64,000 nucleotides of DNA from Burkholderiaceae bacterium (GTDB taxonomy: Bacteria > Pseudomonadota > Gammaproteobacteria > Burkholderiales > Burkholderiaceae_C): assembly GCA_016790575.1 (NCBI GenBank), contig JAEUOU010000001.1:1-64000 (forward strand), given 5' to 3'. Shown here in pieces: positions 40,201 through 46,627 of this stretch. Numbering within the stretch: the stretch's first letter is position 1; every line of letters starts with the position of its first letter. Under the pieces are notes generated by a model, which saw only the letters and a program-made list of their open reading frames with translations, had not been told where the DNA came from and ran no database searches. The translations under genes were made by a program, and so were the position numbers.

Positions 40201-40787
40201 GCGCCGGCGAGGTGCTGGGCGAAAGCCAGAGCGGCAACATGCTGGAAGTAGGCTTCCAGCTCTACAACGAAATGCTGGCCGAGGCGGTGCGGTGTCTGAA
40301 AAACGGCAAAGAGCCCGACCTGCTGGCGCCCCTGAGTGTCACCACCGACATCAACCTGCACGCCCCCGCCCTGCTGCCCGACGACTACTGCGGCGACGTG
40401 CATCTGCGCCTGTCGTTCTACAAGAAACTGGCCACGGCCAGAACCACCGAGCAGGTCGACAGTCTGCTGGAGGAAATCGTCGACCGGTTCGGCAAATTGC
40501 CGCCGCCGACTCAGACGCTGATCGACGTCCACCGGCTGCGGGTGCTGAGCCAGCCCTACGGCGTGGTCAAGGTGGATGCGGCGCCCGGCGTGATCCACAT
40601 CACGTTCAGGCCGAACCCACCGGTGGATTCGATGCGCATCATCGAGCTGATCCAGAAAAACCGCCACATCAAGCTAGTGGGCAATGAAAAGCTGCGCATC
40701 GAAAAGGCCTTGAGCGAACCCAAGGCCCGGGCACAGATGGTGCGCGACGTGCTGCGCTCACTGGGGCAACCGGTAGCGGCGGGCTGA
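37275..40787 (+). CDS. mfd: Transcription-repair coupling factor
   Basis: 1170 residues; removes stalled RNA polymerase at lesions and recruits UvrA. Order: UvrB-like N-terminal region (about 1-340), RNA-polymerase-interacting domain (about 500-570; DLAELNVGDPVVHNAHGIGRY interrupted here as NVGDPVVHNAHGIGRY), superfamily 2 translocase with Walker A GDVGFGKTEVALRAAF, DEEHRFG and TATPIPRTLGMAL, and the C-terminal TRCF domain. Residues 343-363 are an in-frame palindromic repeat rich in Ala, Pro and Gly. ATG 37275 matches the family start MELPKLNPGKRFTLPRP. Confidence 0.97.
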   Translation: MELPKLNPGKRFTLPRPTGSADALLLAQLAERDRTAGRLTAIVTADATDAQRLIDEIAFFAPTLRCALFPDWETLPYDTFSPHQDLISERLATLWRIQQRDKDTGADVVFVPATTALYRLAPPAFLAGYTFHFKVKQKLDEAKLKGQLTLAGYSHVTQVVSPGEYAVRGGLIDLFPMGSPVPYRVDLFDDEIDSIRTFDPDSQRSLYPVPEVRLLPGREFPMDEAARARFRSRWREMLEGDPTRSRIYKDMGNGVATAGIEYYLPLFFDDTATVFDYLGADATVVFHGDLEPAFQRFWQDTRDRHRMVQGDAERPVLPPDALFLSAEQFYTQANAHAQLAIKPARAEPAEALVGPSAGSGRTEFVEIERLPDLTVLRGAEEPLSRLQTHLRNTAHRILLLAESDGRRESLLDFLRASGLNPPAFDSLAEFQGSDEKVGIATAALSTGFAWIEAGIDFVTETELFAAGPTTRRRKKQEQVSDVDALIKDLAELNVGDPVVHNAHGIGRYRGLVNLDMGDRNPDGTPALQEFLHLEYADKAVLYVPVSQLQLIGRYTGVSADEAPLHRLGSGQWEKAKRKAAEQVRDTAAELLNIYARRAAREGHAFRYSPQDYEQFANDFGFEETADQNAAIHAVIQDMISPRPMDRLVCGDVGFGKTEVALRAAFVAVTGGKQVAFLAPTTLLAEQHYQTLVDRFSRWPVKVAEMSRFRTQKEITAAMKGIADGSVDIVVGTHKLLSEKTHFKNLGLLIIDEEHRFGVRHKEQMKALRAEVDVLTLTATPIPRTLGMALEGLRDLSVIATAPQRRLAIKTFVRNEGHGVIREAVLRELKRGGQVYFLHNEVETIENRRQKLEEILPEARIAVAHGQMPERELERVMRDFVAQRSNLLLCSTIIETGIDVPTANTIVMSRADKFGLAQLHQLRGRVGRSHHQAYAYLMVPDIEGLTKQAQQRLDAIQAMEELGSGFYLAMHDLEIRGAGEVLGESQSGNMLEVGFQLYNEMLAEAVRCLKNGKEPDLLAPLSVTTDINLHAPALLPDDYCGDVHLRLSFYKKLATARTTEQVDSLLEEIVDRFGKLPPPTQTLIDVHRLRVLSQPYGVVKVDAAPGVIHITFRPNPPVDSMRIIELIQKNRHIKLVGNEKLRIEKALSEPKARAQMVRDVLRSLGQPVAAG
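38301..38363. repeat. Palindromic REP-like element in frame inside mfd
   Basis: An imperfect inverted repeat with arms CCGCTCGGGCTGAGCCTGCC and (complement of) CCGTTCGCCCTGAGCCCGCC, plus GAAG, around a GC-rich centre. It resembles the REP-type sequence CGTTCGCCCTGAGC-TG-CGAAGGGC widespread in proteobacteria. It is 21 codons long, keeps the frame and encodes PARAEPAEALVGPSAGSGRT plus one residue. Confidence 0.75.
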
Positions 40788-40856
40788 GCGGCGCGGCGGG
40801 AGGTGCCACAATCCGCGGCACCCACAACCACCCATTTTTCTGACCGGAGACCCCGA

Positions 40857-41249
40857 ATGTTCAGCCACATCATGCTAGGCACCAACGACATCGACCGTGC
40901 ACAGCGCTTTTATGACGCGGTGCTCGGCGTGCTGGGCGTGGGCGCGCCGATGCGCAACCAGAACAAGACCGGGCAGACCCGCCTGTTCTACCGCCACGAC
41001 GGCGGCACGTTCTGTCTCAGTGAGCCCATCGACGGCGAGCCCGCCACTGTGGCCAATGGCGGCACCGTGGGCTTCAAGTGCACGTCGCCCGAGCAAGTGC
41101 AGCGCTTTCACGATGTGGCGGTGGCCCACGGCGGCAGCTCAATCGAAGAACCGCCTGGCCTGCGTGAGGGAAAAATGGGCGCGCTCTACCTGGCCTACGT
41201 GCGCGACCCGGACGGCCACAAGCTCTGCGCGTTGTACCGGCCCCAATAA
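40857..41249 (+). CDS. VOC-family (glyoxalase-like) protein
   Basis: 130 residues from ATG 40857. A single vicinal-oxygen-chelate domain with the two beta-alpha-beta modules: MFSHIMLGTNDIDRAQRFYD at the start and GALYLAYVRDPDGHKLCALY at the end. Possible metal ligands are His4 and Glu36-region residues in module one and His near the end (DGHKL). Substrate cannot be read from sequence; lactoylglutathione lyase-related proteins of this size are often annotated only as VOC. Downstream of mfd by 69 bases. Confidence 0.85.
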   Translation: MFSHIMLGTNDIDRAQRFYDAVLGVLGVGAPMRNQNKTGQTRLFYRHDGGTFCLSEPIDGEPATVANGGTVGFKCTSPEQVQRFHDVAVAHGGSSIEEPPGLREGKMGALYLAYVRDPDGHKLCALYRPQ

Positions 41250-41291
41250 GCCCCGGGGCAGCCGCCCGGGTGCGGCTCGATAATACGCGGC

Positions 41292-42011
41292 ATGACTTCC
41301 CGCATTGAATACGCCCCCGGTCTCGTGATTCAGGGCTTCACCCCGCCGCTTCGCCTGCGCGATTTCAAGCTGATCGCGTTCGACATGGATTCGACCCTCA
41401 TCAACATCGAATGCGTGGACGAAATTGCCGACGCCGCCGGCCGCAAGGCCGAGGTGGCCGCCATCACCGAAGCCGCCATGCGGGGCGAAATCACCGACTA
41501 CAAGGACAGCCTGCGCCGACGCGTGGCGCTGCTCGAAGGCGTGACCGAAGGCCACCTGGCCCACGTCTACCGCTCGCGGCTGCGGCTGAACCCCGGCGCG
41601 GCCGAGCTGGTGCTGGCCTGCAAGGCGGCGGGGCTCAAGGTGCTGCTGGTCAGTGGCGGCTTCACGTATTTTGCCGAGCGGCTGCGCGACCGCCTGGCGC
41701 TGGACTTTGCCCGCAGCAACCAGCTTGAAATCGTGGACAGCCGCCTCACCGGCCGCCTGCTCGATCAAAGCTGGGGCGACATCTGCGACGGCGCCATGAA
41801 AAAAGAGACCCTGCTGCGCACCTGCAGCCTGATCGGTTGTGACCCCTCCCAGGCCATTGCCATGGGCGATGGCGCCAATGACCTGGAGATGATGGGCGTG
41901 GCCGGCCTGTCCGTGGCCTACCGTGCCAAACCCAAGGTCCGCGCCCAGGCCAAGGTGGCCATCGACACGGGTGGACTGGACCGGCTGCTGGACCTGTTCC
42001 AGGGCCCATGA
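41292..42011 (+). CDS. serB: Phosphoserine phosphatase
   Basis: 239 residues; last step of serine synthesis. HAD-superfamily motif I is FDMDSTLINIE (nucleophile Asp31, acid/base Asp33), motif II VSGGFTYF, motif III/IV AMGDGANDLEMM. VDEIADAAGRKAEVAAIT is the SerB cap region. It lacks the N-terminal ACT domains of some homologues, which is common in this family branch. The next gene overlaps its stop by four bases. Confidence 0.96.
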   Translation: MTSRIEYAPGLVIQGFTPPLRLRDFKLIAFDMDSTLINIECVDEIADAAGRKAEVAAITEAAMRGEITDYKDSLRRRVALLEGVTEGHLAHVYRSRLRLNPGAAELVLACKAAGLKVLLVSGGFTYFAERLRDRLALDFARSNQLEIVDSRLTGRLLDQSWGDICDGAMKKETLLRTCSLIGCDPSQAIAMGDGANDLEMMGVAGLSVAYRAKPKVRAQAKVAIDTGGLDRLLDLFQGP

Positions 42012-42580
42012 GTGCCCCAGCATCTCTCGGGGGATGGATCGCAGAGGCTGCACGGTTCGGCAGACGGCACGTGGGCACGCTCGCGCTGTTTGCCACGGTG
42101 TTCCTGGCGGTGCAGATCTGGCAGATTCGGAATGTGGATTCGGGCCCATTGCCCGCGGCCGCTCTGGACGCCCCGCTGCCGGTGCTGTCACCGGACGGCA
42201 GCCAGCGCACCAGCAGCCTGCGCCACGAGATCGCCACGCTGCAGGCGCGCTACCCCGGTCGCAACATCGGGCTGTACATCTGGGCGGACTGGTGCCCGAT
42301 CTGCTCGACCATCCGTGGCACGGTCGACGGTGTCGCGCAGGACCATCCGGTGCTCACCGTGGCGATGCAGTCGGGCGCACCGGACAAGGTGGCACGTCAC
42401 CTCGCAGCCAAAGGCGTCGCCTGGCACACCATGGTGGATTCCGGCTCGGTGATTCCCGGTGCCCTGGGTTTCGGCAGCGTGCCCGCGTTTGCGGTGATCA
42501 CACCCCAGGGCAGCCTGCGCTGGCCGACCCTGGGGCTGAGCAGTGGCTGGGGACTGCGCCTGCGGCTCTTGCTGGCCTGA
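42008..42580 (+). CDS. Membrane-anchored thioredoxin-like protein (ScsD/TlpA type)
   Basis: 190 residues. An N-terminal membrane anchor (about 23-39) is followed by a periplasmic thioredoxin fold with active site WADWCPICS (Cys96, Cys99) and the cis-proline in GSVPAFAVI. Proteins of the ScsD/TlpA group reduce specific periplasmic disulfides, drawing electrons from a DsbD-type membrane protein; none is encoded here. Its ATGA overlap with serB indicates co-translation, an unusual pairing. No close functional prediction is possible. Confidence 0.85.
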   Translation: MSAPASLGGWIAEAARFGRRHVGTLALFATVFLAVQIWQIRNVDSGPLPAAALDAPLPVLSPDGSQRTSSLRHEIATLQARYPGRNIGLYIWADWCPICSTIRGTVDGVAQDHPVLTVAMQSGAPDKVARHLAAKGVAWHTMVDSGSVIPGALGFGSVPAFAVITPQGSLRWPTLGLSSGWGLRLRLLLA

Positions 42581-42607
42581 CACGCGCACCCCCGCCGGGT
42601 TCGGCTC

Positions 42608-43978
42608 TCAGGCGCCTTCAGGCACGCTGGGCAGGCCCGACAAGGCCATGGCGAGTTCCTTCTCGTCGTACTGCTCGTCCTTCAGCTCGCCGGCAAAGTA
42701 CTTCTGGTAGGCCGTCATGTCGAAGTGGCCGTGGCCGCAGAGGTTGAACAGGATGGTCTCACTCTTGCCCTCGCGCTTGCAGCGCAGGGCTTCCTCGATG
42801 GCGCCCTTGACGGCGTGATTGGCCTCGGGCGCGGGCACGATGCCTTCGGCGCGCGCAAACTGCACGCCAGCCTCGAAGCACTGGCCCTGGGTGTACGCCA
42901 CGGCCTCCATCAGGCCCAGTTCCTTCAGGTGCGACACCAGTGGCGCCATGCCGTGGTAGCGCAGCCCCCCGGCGTGGAAGCCCGGCGGCGTGAAGGTGCT
43001 GCCCAGCGTGTGCATCTTGGTCAGCGGCGTCATGTGGCCGGTGTCGCCGAAGTCATACGCATACTTGCCACGCGTGAGCGAGGGGCAAGCCGCCGGCTCC
43101 ACCGCGACGATGCGCGGCTTGGCGCCACCGCGCAGGCCGTGGCCGATGAAGGGGAAGGCGATGCCGGCAAAGTTCGATCCGCCGCCGGTGCAGCCCACCA
43201 CCACATCGGGCCACACATCGGCCATCTGCAGCTGCTCCATGGCCTCCAGGCCGATGATGGTCTGGTGCAGCAGCACGTGGTTCAGCACCGAGCCCAGCGC
43301 GTACTTGGTGTCCTCGCGCTGCACGGCCAGCTCCACCGCTTCGGAGATGGCAATGCCCAGGCTGCCCGGATGGTCGGGGCGTTCGGCCAGCACGCTGCGG
43401 CCGTACTGCGTTTCGTTGCTGGGCGACGGCAGGCACCGCGCGCCGTAGGTTTCCATCACGGCGCGGCGGTAGGGCTTCTGGTCATACGACACCCGCACCT
43501 GGAACACCAGCACTTCGAGCCCGAAAATCTGGCCGGCGAAGGACAGCGAGGTGCCCCACTGCCCTGCCCCCGTCTCGGTGGTCAGCCGCTTGGTGCCCGC
43601 GGCGGCGTTGTAGAAAGCCTGGGGCACGGCGGTGTTGGGCTTGTGGCTGCCGGCCGGGCTGACGCCTTCGTACTTGTAGAAGATCTTGGCCGGGGTGCCC
43701 AGCGCCTTTTCCAGCCGGTGGGCGCGGTACAGCGGCGCGGGGCGCCAGAGCTGGTAGATGTCGCGCACCGGCTCGGGGATTTCGATCTCGCGCTCGGTGC
43801 TGACCTCCTGCAGGATCAGCTCCATCGGGAACAGCGGCGCCAGATCGGCCGGACCCACCGGCTGCATGGTGCCGGGGTGCAGCACCGGCGGCAGGGCCTT
43901 GGGCAGATCGGCCTGAATGTTGTACCAGAACTTGGGCATCTGGCTTTCCTGAAGCAGGAACTTGGTCTGCATGCTCAT
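42608..43978 (-). CDS. TrpB2-like PLP-dependent tryptophan synthase beta
   Basis: 456 residues from ATG 43978, which has AGGAG upstream. The length and the sequence mark the TrpB2 family: PLP lysine Lys113 in GSHKPNTA, LTTETGAGQWGTSLSF, and the phosphate-binding GCTGGGSNFAG. TrpB2 proteins do not need TrpA and are thought to use free indole or phosphoserine. There is no trpA or other trp gene near it. serB, which makes serine from phosphoserine, is 0.6 kb away on the other strand, which may or may not be meaningful. Convergent with the thioredoxin gene. Confidence 0.93.
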   Translation of the reverse strand: MSMQTKFLLQESQMPKFWYNIQADLPKALPPVLHPGTMQPVGPADLAPLFPMELILQEVSTEREIEIPEPVRDIYQLWRPAPLYRAHRLEKALGTPAKIFYKYEGVSPAGSHKPNTAVPQAFYNAAAGTKRLTTETGAGQWGTSLSFAGQIFGLEVLVFQVRVSYDQKPYRRAVMETYGARCLPSPSNETQYGRSVLAERPDHPGSLGIAISEAVELAVQREDTKYALGSVLNHVLLHQTIIGLEAMEQLQMADVWPDVVVGCTGGGSNFAGIAFPFIGHGLRGGAKPRIVAVEPAACPSLTRGKYAYDFGDTGHMTPLTKMHTLGSTFTPPGFHAGGLRYHGMAPLVSHLKELGLMEAVAYTQGQCFEAGVQFARAEGIVPAPEANHAVKGAIEEALRCKREGKSETILFNLCGHGHFDMTAYQKYFAGELKDEQYDEKELAMALSGLPSVPEGA

Positions 43979-44128
43979 CGGCGCTTTCTCCTCTTGGAAC
44001 GGTGGAAACATCTTTTGGATCCGGGCCCCGCCGTACCGGGCGGCCGGCCGGACCCCCCACAGTATGCACCCGCCGCGGTGCGCGCCGGCCACCTCAGCAG
44101 CGGTACGCCACCGTCATGGGGGCGTCGA

Positions 44129-45058
44129 TCAGGCCGGCGGAAGTCCCGAAATCCGTTCGAAATAGGAAACATGGGCGTCAGACCCCGCAGGCCAGTTGGC
44201 CAGAAACAGCGTCTGCCAGCAAGCTGCGTCATAGGCCACCGGCAGTGCATCCACCCAGGCGCCACACAGTTGCATGCCATAGGCCACCGGGTGTGGTGAC
44301 GGGGTGAGTGCAACCCGCGTGATCAGCCCCGGCCACCGCCCGCGCGCGTTGGGCATGCCGGCGGCGCCGTTGTTGATCACGGCGCGCCGGTGCCCGTCGG
44401 CCGACCATTCGCGCAACACCGGCTCGCAGGTGTGACTGGACGCAAACAGATCGACGGCAGCACGCGGGAACCAGCCTGTCAACGCGGCGAGTTGCTCGGG
44501 CCGGTCGATTTCGTCGACACCAAAGCGCCAGCCCGCCAGCGATTCGGCGTCGCCGTGCACTACCCCGACGCGACAGACACCCACCCGATAGCGCCGCACC
44601 ATGGGCAAGGCCTGCAGCGACGCGCACAGCATCGGATGGCGTCGAGCGGTGGCCTTGAGCCGGGCGTGAATTCGGTTGGAGCGGTCGACCACGGCGGCGT
44701 CCACCGAATCGGGGTAGGCACAGCCGCATCCGGCCTCGTCGCCTTCCGCGCCCAGCTCGGCTTCCACATTGCCCGCCAGGGCGTCATGGCACAACACACG
44801 CCGGTTAATCGCCGCAAAACCGGCGTCATCCACGTTGAACCAGTTGAAGTCGCCGTTGAAGCACAGCCTGACCGGGCCGGCTTCGGCGGCGGCCATAGCC
44901 TCTATGGTGTCGAGTGCCGGCAGATTGCCGTACAGCCCGCCGATCACGTACAGGGTCGCGACCGACTGTTCGGGTGCGGCCGCAATGGCCTGCGGCCCGT
45001 AGCGGTAGCGCAGCGGGCAGGTGCGTCCGGCAAGCGCCGGGGGCGTTTCTTCGATCAT
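44129..45058 (-). CDS. Metallophosphoesterase-like protein, degenerate site
   Basis: 309 residues from ATG 45058. The calcineurin-like phosphoesterase fold can be followed: first block YVIGGLYGNLPALD (37-50), then CFNGDFNWF, AGNVEAEL, GVVHGDAESLAGW and SSHTCEPVLREW. In active enzymes the first block is typically D-x-H-G-N; here the Asp and His are Gly and Tyr, and the last GHTH is SSHT. Metal binding may therefore be lost or altered. Cysteines cluster at residues around 100 (GCGCAYPDS region). Function unknown. Confidence 0.7.
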   Translation of the reverse strand: MIEETPPALAGRTCPLRYRYGPQAIAAAPEQSVATLYVIGGLYGNLPALDTIEAMAAAEAGPVRLCFNGDFNWFNVDDAGFAAINRRVLCHDALAGNVEAELGAEGDEAGCGCAYPDSVDAAVVDRSNRIHARLKATARRHPMLCASLQALPMVRRYRVGVCRVGVVHGDAESLAGWRFGVDEIDRPEQLAALTGWFPRAAVDLFASSHTCEPVLREWSADGHRRAVINNGAAGMPNARGRWPGLITRVALTPSPHPVAYGMQLCGAWVDALPVAYDAACWQTLFLANWPAGSDAHVSYFERISGLPPA

Positions 45059-45122
45059 GGGGCCATTGTGCCGGCGGGACGGTTCGGATCGGTACGGATC
45101 CCCCTTACCTGCGCACGCGTCA

Positions 45123-45662
45123 TCAGGCCGCTGCGGACGTGCCGGGGTCGGCGCACGCACCAGCAGACGGGTCCGCCGGGCCTGCGCTGCCTGCCCGGCG
45201 GGGCGGCAGCCAGTGCAGGGGCTGGATGCCGGCTGGCGCACCGGTCGTGCTGCGGGGGGCAATGAGGTCGGCCAGGGCGGTTTGATCGAGCACCTGCATG
45301 AAGGCGTCCAGCGCCCGACCCAAGGTGGCCTGGAGACCACAGTGGCCGGTCAGCTGGCACTGGTTGATCTCGGGGTCAAAACACTCCACCAGCACCAGGT
45401 CACGTTCGCCCAGACGCACCACGTCGCCCAAGCGGATTTCCTCCGCCGGGCGCAGCAGGCGCAAACCCCCACCCCGACCGCGGGTTGTCTCCAGCAGGCC
45501 GTGGGCAGCCAGGTCCATGACAATTTTGGTCAGGTGACTGCGCGAGATGCCGTGCGCCTGGGCAATTTCGGTAATCGTGACCGGTGCCTCGCGCCCCGCA
45601 GGAATGGCGGCGCAGTACATCAACACCCGCAGGCTGTAGTCGGTCCACTGGGTCAGGCGCAT
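45123..45662 (-). CDS. nsrR: Rrf2-family regulator, NsrR type
   Basis: 179 residues from ATG 45662. The winged helix MRLTQWTDYSLRVLMYCA at the N-terminus is the family's diagnostic start. Three cysteines, Cys94, Cys102 and Cys108 (C-x7-C-x5-C), are placed to hold an iron-sulfur cluster, as in NsrR, a nitric-oxide-sensing repressor. It is divergent from ytfE, a classic NsrR target, and two palindromes lie between them. The C-terminal 40 residues are Pro/Ala-rich and probably disordered. IscR or RirA are less likely given the neighbour. Confidence 0.87.
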   Translation of the reverse strand: MRLTQWTDYSLRVLMYCAAIPAGREAPVTITEIAQAHGISRSHLTKIVMDLAAHGLLETTRGRGGGLRLLRPAEEIRLGDVVRLGERDLVLVECFDPEINQCQLTGHCGLQATLGRALDAFMQVLDQTALADLIAPRSTTGAPAGIQPLHWLPPRRAGSAGPADPSAGACADPGTSAAA

Positions 45663-45735
45663 GTGGCGGGTCTTTCGGCAGCTTTTTGTGCGATCGATCG
45701 AAAAGCACCGTTCAGGCGCGGGCCCGGCCGACATG

Positions 45736-45752
45736 ACGGTGGGTATTGCCAT
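45736..45752 (+). repeat. Dispersed repeat fragment, copy F
   Basis: ACGGTGGGTATTGCCAT is identical over 17 bases to part of copy E (46592-46608 region) in the same orientation. The rest of the repeat is not present here. It lies between nsrR and ytfE, upstream of the palindromes. Confidence 0.55.
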
Positions 45753-45770
45753 GTTGTCACCGGGGTCAAA

Positions 45771-45791
45771 AGATTCATATGGAATGTATTT
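45771..45791. promoter_or_regulatory. Candidate NsrR operator 1
   Basis: AGATTCAT, a 5-base centre (ATGGA), then ATGTATTT: an imperfect inverted repeat (6 of 8 arm positions) of the same form as site 2. NsrR sites in other proteobacteria have two 11-base AAGATGYATTT-like half-sites. It is 32 bases upstream of site 2, about three DNA turns. Confidence 0.55.
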
Positions 45792-45802
45792 TATGGCAGA
45801 AT

Positions 45803-45823
45803 AGATTCATATCAAATGAATCT
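45803..45823. promoter_or_regulatory. Candidate NsrR operator 2
   Basis: AGATTCAT and ATGAATCT are perfect 8-bp arms around a 5-base centre (ATCAA), 13 bases upstream of the ytfE start codon. The spacing and the AGAT..ATCT ends match known NsrR sites. Repressor binding here would block ytfE transcription or early elongation. Confidence 0.7.
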
Positions 45824-45835
45824 ATAAATACACCT

Positions 45836-46540
45836 ATGACCGACACCACGCTTGCGCCTCCCGACTCCGTTACGCTGGCCGACCAAACCCTGGCACAGCT
45901 GGCCATTGCTCTGCCTGGCGCCACGGCGCTTTTTCGCCGCCACAAGCTCGACTTCTGCTGTGGCGGTCAGATCAGCCTGCGCGATGCGGCGGCCGCCAAA
46001 AGGCTGGATTTGCCCACCCTGGAGGCCACCCTTGCCGCCTTTGAACGCCCTGACCGCTCCACCGAGCCTATGGATCCGGCCGCTCTGATCGACCATATCC
46101 TGAACCGATACCACGCCGTCCACCGCGAACAATTGCCGGAGCTGATCCGCATGGCGCGCCGGGTGGAAGCGGTTCACCGCGATCACCCGCAAGTGCCTGC
46201 CGGCCTGTCCGCCCTGCTGGAGGAGGCCGAGCACGAGTTGCTGGACCACATGGCCAAAGAGGAGGAGATCCTGTTTCCCATGATGCGCCGCGGGTCTGGC
46301 GGCGGCATGGCGCAATATCCCATCCGCGTGATGCGCCAGGAGCACCACAGCCATGGCGAGTTGATTGCAGCGCTGATGGCCCGAACCCAGGACGCCACAC
46401 CGCCCGAGGGCGCCTGCACCACCTGGAGGGCGCTGTACGCCGGCCTGGCCAGCCTGGTCGATGACCTGATGCAACACATTCACCTGGAGAACAACCAGCT
46501 GTTCCCGGCTTTTGAGCCCTCGATAGCCGCCGCAGCTTGA
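45836..46540 (+). CDS. ytfE: Iron-sulfur cluster repair diiron protein (RIC)
   Basis: 234 residues from ATG 45836. A YtfE/ScdA/DnrN-type protein that protects and repairs iron-sulfur clusters after nitric oxide damage. The N-terminal ScdA_N domain contains the paired cysteines HKLDFCCGG (Cys41-Cys42); the hemerythrin-like domain has His/Glu ligands in HILNRYHAVHREQ, HELLDHMAKEEEILFP, QEHHSHGELI and HIHLENNQLFP. Divergent from the NsrR-type gene and preceded by two palindromes, so induction by nitric oxide is expected. Confidence 0.94.
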   Translation: MTDTTLAPPDSVTLADQTLAQLAIALPGATALFRRHKLDFCCGGQISLRDAAAAKRLDLPTLEATLAAFERPDRSTEPMDPAALIDHILNRYHAVHREQLPELIRMARRVEAVHRDHPQVPAGLSALLEEAEHELLDHMAKEEEILFPMMRRGSGGGMAQYPIRVMRQEHHSHGELIAALMARTQDATPPEGACTTWRALYAGLASLVDDLMQHIHLENNQLFPAFEPSIAAAA

Positions 46541-46557
46541 ATCGAGCCGCGATTTTC

Positions 46558-46611
46558 GCTTTGTTTTTAATAGCGTAAAGCGACCTTTTTACGGTGGGTA
46601 TTGCCATTTTT
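46558..46611 (-). repeat. Dispersed repeat, copy E
   Basis: Plus strand: GCTTTGTTTTTAATAGC (hairpin, one arm degenerate), then GTAAAGCGACCTTTTTACGG, then TGGGTATTGCCATTTTT. It fills the gap between ytfE and the penicillin-binding protein gene, ending 16 bases before that start. Same box order as copies B, C and D. Confidence 0.75.
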
Positions 46612-46627
46612 CGCCGATAATTCGGCC

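Noticed and set aside
42725-44299. 524-codon plus-strand frame
   Set aside because: Antisense to the TrpB2-like gene; no recognisable domain or start.
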